Assembly (NCBI GenBank): GCA_963383645.1
Contig: OY726558.1
Span: 181,942,634 to 182,006,633, forward strand
Length of the DNA: 64,000 nucleotides
Reading direction: 5' to 3'
DNA from: Muscardinus avellanarius
Taxonomy: Eukaryota; Chordata; Mammalia; Rodentia; Gliridae
The notes under the pieces: model-generated
The model's input: the letters and a program-made list of their open reading frames with translations, nothing else
What the model was told of the DNA's origin: nothing
Database searches by the model: none
Part shown: piece by piece, positions 56,028 to 64,000 of the stretch
Position numbering within the stretch: the stretch's first letter is position 1
Layout of the letters: every line of letters begins with the position of its first letter
Position numbers and translations under genes: made by a program

Positions 56028-56143
56028 TTTTTTTAAACATGGTCTCTTAAGCCAGGGAGGCTGGCACCGAACGTGATCCTCCTATCTCCGCTTGCCAAGC
56101 ATGGGGATTATGAGTGCACGCCACCATGCCCGGCCATTAAAAT
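55882..56143 (-). repeat. Young SINE in L1, linker expanded to (TA)n/poly-T
   Basis: Antisense copy with (TA)n (55,963-56,010) plus 24 T (56,011-56,034) replacing the A-rich linker, flanked by 'ccattaaaat' (55,882-55,891 and 56,134-56,143). It interrupts L1 ORF2. Confidence 0.92.
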
Positions 56144-57489
56144 TTTAATATTATTCCTCACAGACATAGAAAAATCAGCCCTTAGCTTTATTTGGAACAT
56201 CAAAAACCCCAGAATAGCCAAAATAGTTCTCAGCAACAAAAACCATGCAGGAAGAATCACAATACCTGATTTTAAACTATATTACAAAGCCATTGTAATA
56301 AAAGTAGCATGATACTGGTACAAAAATAGATACATAGACCAAAGGAGCAGAGTAAAAGACTCAGAAACAAATCCACACACTTATAGCCAATTGATATTTG
56401 ACAAAGGGGCCAAAAACATACATTGGAAAAAAGATAGTATGTTCAACAAATCGTGTTGTCAAAACTGGTTAATCATATGGAGAAAAATGAAAGTAAATTC
56501 CACTTTCTCACTCTGCACAAGAGTCAAATCAAGATCGAAGATTGGGAAATTAGACCAGAGAACTAGAGACTCCTTGAAAAGGGCATGGGTCCAACACTGC
56601 AACACATAGGCACAGATAAAAACTTTCTCAACAAGGTCCCAAAGGCACAAAATACTAATAGGCAAATCAATAAGTGAAACTGCATGAAACTGAAAAGCTT
56701 CTGTACAGCAAAGGAAACTGTCAAGAACCTCAATTGCCAGCCAACAAAAAGGGAGAAGATGTTTGCCAGCTATTTCTCTGATAGAGGACTAATATCTAGA
56801 ATATACAGATAACTCAAGAAATTCAGCACTAAGAAAATAAATAACCCAGTCAAAAAATGAGCAATTGAATTAAATAAAAACTTCATGAAAGAAGAAATTC
56901 GAATGGCCAATAAATGCATGAAAAAATGCTTAACATCATTGGCAATCAGAGAGATGCAAATCAAAACTACCCTAAGATTTCACTTAACTCCAACTAGAAT
57001 ATCAATAATTCAAAACACAAACAACAACATATACTGGCAAGGATGCGGAGAAATGGGAACTCTAAAACATTGTTGGTGAGATTGCAAATTAGTGCAACCA
57101 CTTTGGAAAACAGTATGCAGGATCCTCAGACAAATGGGAACAAATCTACCATTTGATCCAGCAATACCACTTCTGGGTATCTACCCAAAACCAAGAAAAC
57201 CAAACTACCAAACTAATGCATGTGTATCTATCTTCATAGCTGCACAATTCACCATTGCCAAACTATGGAACCAGCCAAGATGTCCATCAACAGATGAATG
57301 GGTTACAAAACTGTGGGATATGTACACAATGGAATTTTACTCAGCCATAAAGAAAAACACAATTACATCATTTACAGTGAAATGGATGGAACTGGAGGAC
57401 ATTATGCTAAGTGATATTAGTCAATCACAAAAAATGAGATCTTTCCCTAATATACAAAAGCTAGGGAGAAATGGGTTAAAGGAAGAATT

Positions 57490-57838
57490 CTTTGTTACTT
57501 TGATGAAAAAAATGCCACTTCTGATTTGTCTATAAATGCTTTGAAGAAATATTTTTGCTTTTATTAACAAAATGTCTCAAAAGAAGAATGGTCTTTGCTT
57601 TTGCTGCTGAAACTCTGTAATAGAAATAATTGTGATGGTGCTTATCACTAAGTTTGTGAAAGGTGTTTTGAGATTTAAATTTATTTTTTATTGGTGTGTT
57701 ATATTTATACATAATAGATTCATTGTAACATATTTGTATGTGTACATAATTTGTTGAGTTCCATTGCCCATTAACTCAGTCTTAAGGCCATGAGTAGTAA
57801 AACCAGGATTAACCTAAAAAACAAACAAACAAACAAAC
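57490..57838 (+). other. Inserted sequence in L1, possible retrocopy
   Basis: L1 continuity breaks at about 57,490 ('ggaagaattct') and resumes at about 57,838 ('ggagattctatagagg'). The 350-bp insert ends in an (AAAC)n/A-rich tail (57,817-57,842). Its second half (57,670-57,750) is an antisense L1 3' end ('ttattggtgtgttatattta'); its first half is unrecognised. The whole could be a reverse-transcribed RNA that carried an antisense L1 end. Confidence 0.4.
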
Positions 57839-58104
57839 AAAAAAGGAGATTCTATAGAGGAGAAAATAAGGCAACCTAACTGAGGGGATGGGAGGGGAGA
57901 AGGGAGAAACTCTCTAAAGCACTTGATGTACTTAAACATATCAAAGTCAATCACTAAGCCAAGCATGGGAAGGAGAGATGGGGAAGGAATGGTTTGGGGA
58001 TTGGATAAAGGCTAATTGTGTGATATGTGCATGTATGTCTACACAAGACTTTTATCCCATTAAGATGTATGGCTACAATGCACTAATAAAAAAATTTAAG
58101 AGTC

Positions 58105-60885
58105 AGGTTATAAAAAGAAACTGAAGTGTGATTTTTTTTCTCCTCAAATCAAAATGCTAAAAAAGAAAAAGAAAAAATAAAGAAAAAAAAAGAAATAGCA
58201 ATTTTCTTGGGAGGGGGAAGAGGTTATAACAAGGACTCTAGCTCTTTGTTTCAGCTGCATGATGGCCTAAAGTATTGTTCACATAAAATCTTTAAGTTCT
58301 CACTGACAGAGCAGAAAAGGCATACATTTAGTCTGATTCTGTCATGCAGAAAGGGTTTCATGACTGAAATTTCAACACATGACCATCAGAAATAGATACA
58401 GATTTATTTAGAAAAGTTGGAAATACACATACACATTCAAGGGAGAATGTGAGTTGCCTCAAAGGTGAGAAAAGCCTATATAATATATCTACAAAGTAAA
58501 TTTAATTTGTAAACAAAATAGTAATTATTTAAATGTCAGTCTTGTTGCTTTCACTTAATGATTTTCCCAAATATTTCAAAAATAGCAATAAAAATTTTGG
58601 AAACCTTTTGAAATTCTAATAAAAAAATAATACTTTGACTTATTTGTGAGTGTATCAGAACTCTAATATGACCATTTGCCAAGATTCTTATAACACAGGA
58701 AAGCAAAAGCTCGGTATTTCTCATGAAAAATATATAAAAATTATAAATTATATATTTCATCAAATCAGATTCAATGATACATCAAAAAGATAAGACAACC
58801 TATAAAGTTGGAGTGCATTGCATTAATTCAGACTCCATCAGAAATCACTCAGTATAACACACATCATTAATACATCAAAGAAATATTTTCAGTTGCACTC
58901 CTACCTACTCACATTAAATGTTACAAGATCGACAGTAGTTGCCTAAGACTGAATAATCCCAAGGCCTGTTTATGTTTTTTTTTCTACAATTCCTTACAGC
59001 CTTGCCACAAAACATCAGAGTTAATTTGTCCTTCCATGTTTTATGCCTTTCTGCTTCCTTTACATCAAAATTCTTACATTTTGGAAGACTGTTAAATAAA
59101 ATAAGAATTACCGGAAGGTAAATGTGAAGATAGCATGACAGTTCATATGATAATCAATTTAGCTACCAAGTGACTAATTGGTAAATAGCTTATACAAAGT
59201 GTCAATGTGCCAGAAAAGAGAGAGAATTCCACCCAGTGCAGGTCAGTGCAAGACTATGAAAAAATTCACCATGATACTCAGCACAGTATAAAATGTTTAG
59301 CTTATAAATTGCTTAGTTCTAAAATTTTCTATTATTTCTGTATGAGGGTTAATGAAAAATAGCAGAAATGACAGAAAACAAAATTATGGATAATGGGAGA
59401 TGGTTTGATATACTTTTAATATATTTCAAAAAGCTTGCTCATAAAATCCAAAACTTGCTCAAAACTAAATTCATCAGCAAATGTCAAATAAAAGGATTTT
59501 CATAACCTGATGAAGCGTATCTACAACAAGTAACTAGATTCAGCACTATAATGGTTATTTTCTATAAAGTCTATAATAGTACAAGTGTGTACAATTGTAG
59601 TCCTAATACCATAGGCCAAAAATATAGTAAGTTGTAAAAGTATGAAATAAGGCATAAATTATTGCCTTTTGTCACTTTAGATGACAATTACAAATAACAT
59701 CATTATAATATATGTTGATATATAGTATTTATAAACATTGGTGGTCACTTAAAAATTAATTATACTTCTACATACTAGCAAAATGACTTGGAAATAGAAA
59801 CATAAAATATGCTACATACAATAGCCTAAAACACATCAATTACCTGGTAATAAATATGATAAATTTAAGAATAAATATGAAACCATTGCGATTAGATTAT
59901 CAAAACACTGCTATGATTTTAAAGGTGATTTGTATTATAGTCATAAAAGAATTAAAGTTAAGATATTAATCTCCTCAAACTGAGATTCAAAATAATACTG
60001 ATATTCCATCACATTCAATTAGTATTTGCACAAATGTATATGAGAAAATGAAGTCAATTTTAAAACTTGTATGAAATGCAAGGTGAGAAGTATCAAGGCC
60101 AGATCTTCATGACACAGGAATTACAGTGATCATGAAGGGTTTGGCAAATCTCAAACCATAAAGCATTCAAAATTGAAATTAATTTACAGAAAAAATTACC
60201 AGCGTATAGAAAGAGACCACAAAACTGTAAACTGAAGAGTAGTGATGCATTTAAAAATAGCTAAAATTTAGCTGAGGATATTAAGTGCCCATGGCGCTTT
60301 TGCCTGGAGTGATTTTAATTGCCACCATGCCTAGTACACCTAGCCCCATGACTAGTACAGTTGACACAGCAGCTCTACAGCTGGAAAAGTCTGACTAGAT
60401 TTGGATAAGAATGAAAAAAAAAAAAAACTCTTCTCAATGGCATTGTCAGTAAATATTGCTACGTTGATAGAAAACAGGCACAACTCCCCAAGCCTGAGAT
60501 TACAGCTCCGTGTGCAGTGAGTGACATAGCAGCAGGCTAGCCAAAAATTTAAGAGGGAGATGCTGAAAATGAGGCTCTGTGTATGTGATGAAAGCTTTGA
60601 GAAAGCTTAAGACAAAATAAACCCAGGGCAGACTTAAGTGGAAGTAGAATTTTAAATTTGCACTCTAATCCGTATATAGTTAAATAAGTAGGTATTTGAA
60701 ACTTTACCAGCCTGAGAAATTCAATAGCAAACGTTGAGCAGTAATTCCTTGAACACTAGTCTATTCAAAGACAGGAGTCATTTCTAGAAAGCCGAGCGAA
60801 ATATAAAGGTAAGATTAAAATGAGCAGATTCATCACAGCTGTGACTGAAACTGAAAATAACATGCATGTAGTTATGTTTTTTGTT
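58105..60885. other. Long repeat-poor AT-rich stretch
   Basis: About 2.8 kb with no SINE, L1 or LTR recognised and no frame above 75 codons. 60,280-60,640 is less AT-rich and unassigned. Confidence 0.45.
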
Positions 60886-60889
60886 TATT

Positions 60890-61115
60890 TAATTATTTAA
60901 TTTATTTTATGTTGGGGATTAAATACAGTGACATTCTACCATCTATCCACAACCCAACTCAGTTTTTAATTTTATTTTGAATAAAGGTCTTAGTAGGTCT
61001 CAAGTAGGTTGATGAGAGTCTCACTATTTGCTAAAGCCATACTTAAATCTGTGATCCTTCTGTCTCAGCCTCTTAAGCACTGGTATTACAGGTGTGTGCC
61101 ACCCATGCCTGGCTT
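60890..61115 (-). repeat. B1-ID SINE, old copy
   Basis: Antisense: 'gttggggattaaatacagtg', 'gatccttctgtctcagcctc', 'gtgtgccacccatgcctggc'. Confidence 0.8.
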
Positions 61116-61240
61116 ATTTTTAACTATGAATAGGGTAATAACAATACACATCTCATTCTTTGTATGCACATTAAAGGAGAAAAATATTTATAAAATATTA
61201 TTAGCCTCAGACGCACATAGGTAAAAAATTTTAACTTTTT

Positions 61241-61487
61241 TGCTGGGCATGGGGCACACGCTTGTAATCCCAGCATTCCAGAGGCTGAGACAGGAGTGTC
61301 GTGGTTTGTGGAGAGCCTCAGCTACTTAGTGAGGCCCTTTGAAACACAGTGAAAACCTATTTCAAAATAAAGAATAAAAAATGGGGCAGGGGGTACAGTT
61401 CAGACGTAGAATGCCCCTGGGTTCCATTTCCAGTATTTCAAAGTGAAGAAAGAAAGAAGGAAAGAAGGAAAGAAAGAAGGAAAGAAA

Positions 61488-61537
<50 letters not shown>

Positions 61538-61620
61538 GAAAGAAAATAGAAGAAAAAATAGGGCTGGGGGTGTATCTTGAAGGTAGAATGTCCCTGTGTT
61601 CCATCCCTAGGACTTCCCCC
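61241..61620 (+). repeat. SINE with (GAAA)n and a second ID half
   Basis: Sense SINE 61,241-61,440 ('ctgggcatggggcacacgct' to 'gttccatttccagtatttca'), then a GAAA/GAAG microsatellite (61,446-61,545), then a further ID half (61,560-61,615, 'gggctgggggtgtatcttga'). Either the right monomer was duplicated or two elements are fused. Confidence 0.85.
61446..61545. repeat. (GAAA)n purine microsatellite
   Basis: About 100 bases of purine-only repeat inside the SINE tail region. Confidence 0.95.
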
Positions 61621-61624
61621 AATT

Positions 61625-63765
61625 TTTTTTAATATTACTTTTTTATAAAAATCTCAAATATAATATTCTAAAAAGAAAATAATATATAATTGTCATAATA
61701 TATGAATTATAAGTTGATTTTGAAATATTAATCAAAGCACATGACAGTCTATTTAACAAAGAACAGCACCATTTGAAAACAAAAACGAGAAAGAGTAATT
61801 TTATAAAATATTTAGGTTATAGATAAAATTATGTAAATGACAAATTCCATCACCTCAAAATACAAGAGGATCAATTTCTGCATAAAATTTCAAAGTTAAT
61901 AAATTGGTCTTATTCATTAATAAAAATAATTTAAATAAATCTAACATTAAGCAAAATTGAAAACTGATGACACTGAATCAATTTTGCATTACCATTTCTT
62001 GAAAAATGAGTTAATTTTGACAAAATAAGCCTACAACTTGTTTGCAACAGAACTAATTTATTATATTACTAAAATAATATGAAAAAATTACCAGATATTA
62101 TTGCTTTTCTTTTCCTAATTTTGAAATAATTTTTATATATTATGTTTAGTGAAGGTTCATGAGCTTTATTATTTTTCTGATTGCAATTAATAGATACTGA
62201 TAAATTAAAAATAATAATAATGTCTATAGGTTTAAAGCAGAGTCTTCAAAAATAAACTAAGGATGAGCTCAAAGACAGTATTCAAGAGAGACAAAAATCA
62301 GAGTAACTAATGACCAGAACTGTACCTCAATACTTATTTATTTATGTCCAAAGAATCTGGGAAAATATTTGAAGAAGTGTTTTACTGTGTTTCAGTGTGT
62401 TCAGATGTTGAACTCTTACATAAAATATTGAATATATAATTTAATTCAATCATTGGAACCCCAATAACACAGAATTATTCTCTGAAATAATTTTGCATTT
62501 GTTTGTTTCCCTTAAAGTACATCGCAGAAATAGGCTAAATAATGTTCAAAGGGAGTTCACAATTAAAATGACTGAGACATGCCTAATATCTTACCCAAAG
62601 TGGAATCAAATACATATGTAAGTTTTGTTAAATTTAGCTCAATATTAAAGGTCATTTTGGTTGGGCGGTTGTTTCTATAAAAGTAAAATGACCAATTTTT
62701 TTTATTCATATATTTAAGTAGTTTGAGTAAAATTGTTTGAACTTAAAGAGCTTATAGTTATGCCCTTTATTGCCAAGATTTCCTCTTGATGTCTTTTAAA
62801 AGGTATACTTACTAGTAGCCAATCTGACAAATAATAATAAGGAAAAAATGATCTATTATTTAAATGACACCATTCTGAGATTTGTTTTTTTAAATGAAAT
62901 ATTATGAAAAAATTATTCCTAAATTATAAGACATTTTACATTAAAAATATTTTTCATATATTTTAATAGTTTGAACTGCATCAAGTAAAGTTAGATAGTG
63001 GTTCAAAGACTGACTCAATAATATGTACAAAAACTGATAGCCACACTCATAAACTTACACTGTTTTGATAAAAGACAAAGCTTCTAGATAGAAGTCCATA
63101 ACTGAATGCAAATCACTTCTATAGAATAATTAATTCTATTCTATAACTTAATTGAATACAGGATAAGAGAAAGGATTGTAAATTCTAAAATATTTATGGG
63201 AAAGTATTAGAAAGTACACTAATTTACCCTATCTCTGATGATAGTAACATATAGTTCAGGTTAGATATTATAAATATGTATAAAAAACAGCCAACTTCAG
63301 ATTTTTACATTTATTTATAATACAGTATAGTGCTCTATCTCCTCCAAACTATTTCAGTGTCTTTCATTTTACATTTATGTATAGAGAAGGATGATGAGGT
63401 TCTTTGTCCCTGTTTCATCTATTTACAGAAAACTGTACAACACTATCTAACACACACTCAAAATTTATTATCTACTTGGTATTGCTTCTGAGATTTTTAT
63501 TTTTTTATTATACTACAATATTGTTATTCATGAAACTACAAACTAAAAACTAAGTAGAAAATTACAAATTTTAAATTATTAGTTTGATAATCACACTTTC
63601 TTTTATGCCAAATTATTCATATTTCTAAATATTAGAAAATTTTACTTATGTGCTATTTATCGTGTTTTGCTTTATTACTTGATTTTATATAAAATATATA
63701 ATATATAGATATCTGATATATCTATATCCAATGTAATATTGCCCACAGGTTTTTTGTTTTTGTTT
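61625..63765. other. Long repeat-poor AT-rich stretch
   Basis: About 2.1 kb, strongly AT-rich, with no recognised repeat and no credible coding frame. Confidence 0.45.
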
Positions 63766-63769
63766 TTTC

Positions 63770-63970
63770 CGGTACTGGGGATAGAACCCAAAGGAATTCT
63801 ATCTCTGAGCTACACACCCACCTTATATTTTAGTCTTTTTATGTTTGAAACAGGATCTCACTGAGTGGCAAAGGACCTCACTAAGTAAGTGAGGCTTTTC
63901 ACAAACCTCAATCCTCGGGTCTTTGCCTCCCAAATGCTGAGATTACAAGTGTGCACCAGCACAACCGGCC
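63770..63970 (-). repeat. B1-ID SINE, second lineage
   Basis: Antisense: 'cggtactggggatagaaccc', 'gagtggcaaaggacctcact', 'gcaccagcacaaccggcc'. Confidence 0.9.
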
Positions 63971-64000
63971 CCACAATTATTTTTATAAAATAAAATGTCT

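Larger units (their letters stand above)
55478..58100 (+). mobile_element. Dead L1 3' half (about 2.3 kb of L1)
   Basis: Begins within ORF2 RT and runs through the post-RT and C-terminal regions to the 3' UTR ('aatcactaagccaagcatgg', 'ggctacaatgcactaataaa'). Frames at 55,458-55,748, 56,391-56,609 and 57,092-57,535 are ORF2 pieces. The first ends the RT palm with S-L-F-S-L-I where the catalytic Asp pair should be, so the active site is lost. A young SINE (55,903-56,133) and a separate 350-bp sequence (about 57,490-57,838) interrupt it. Confidence 0.88.

Noticed and set aside
57092..57535. 147-codon frame as a host gene
   Set aside because: It is the L1 ORF2 C-terminal region of a dead L1.

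Overview
This window is mammalian nuclear DNA, most likely from a rodent of the squirrel-related clade (Sciuromorpha). The main clue is about 45 copies or fragments of a dimeric SINE: a 7SL/B1-like left half with an intact Pol III B box, an A-rich linker, an ID-like right half and an A-rich or simple-repeat tail. L1 3' ends terminating in 'atgcac(c/t)aataaaa' are a second clue. The young SINE subfamily does not match the common ground-squirrel type I know, so a sister lineage such as mountain beaver or dormouse is possible. The species call is inference only.

I find no convincing protein-coding gene, tRNA, rRNA, snRNA or CRISPR array. The open frames are short, lie mostly in SINEs, L1s, microsatellites or AT-rich DNA, and show no exon chain with plausible splice sites. 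This is an intergenic or deep-intronic, AT-rich, gene-poor region.

Layout. 1-7.5 kb: AT-rich DNA with two old LTR remnants (about 770-1,180 and 2,944-3,283) and a 5'-inverted L1 (3,987-5,235). 7.5-12.6 kb: a solo LTR with a perfect 5-bp target duplication (7,524-7,845), nested SINEs, a diverged 280-bp-period tandem duplication, an L1 3' end and a run of SINEs. 13.1-18.8 kb: a degenerate class I (gammaretrovirus-like) endogenous retrovirus on the minus strand with two LTRs, a primer-binding site, and gag, protease, RT and env-TM remnants. 18.8-31 kb: AT-rich DNA with L1 ends, SINEs and a perfect 72-bp hairpin made from a SINE tail (24,291-24,362). 31-33.3 kb: a repeat-poor, relatively GC-rich island that could be conserved noncoding DNA. 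33-47 kb: the densest SINE insertion zone, a long pyrimidine array (38.9-39.2 kb), a 1.7-kb L1 3' end and a second 5'-inverted L1 (44,160-44,735). 47-64 kb: long repeat-poor AT-rich stretches, a 2.6-kb dead L1 interrupted by a SINE and another insertion, and scattered SINEs.

What links these elements is retrotransposition: L1 supplied the machinery, SINEs used it (many copies have intact target-site duplications and A-rich tails), and two separate retroviral families left LTRs. No novel multi-gene system is visible. The most notable items are the ERV architecture, the perfect hairpin, the inverted L1s and the SINE subfamily structure.
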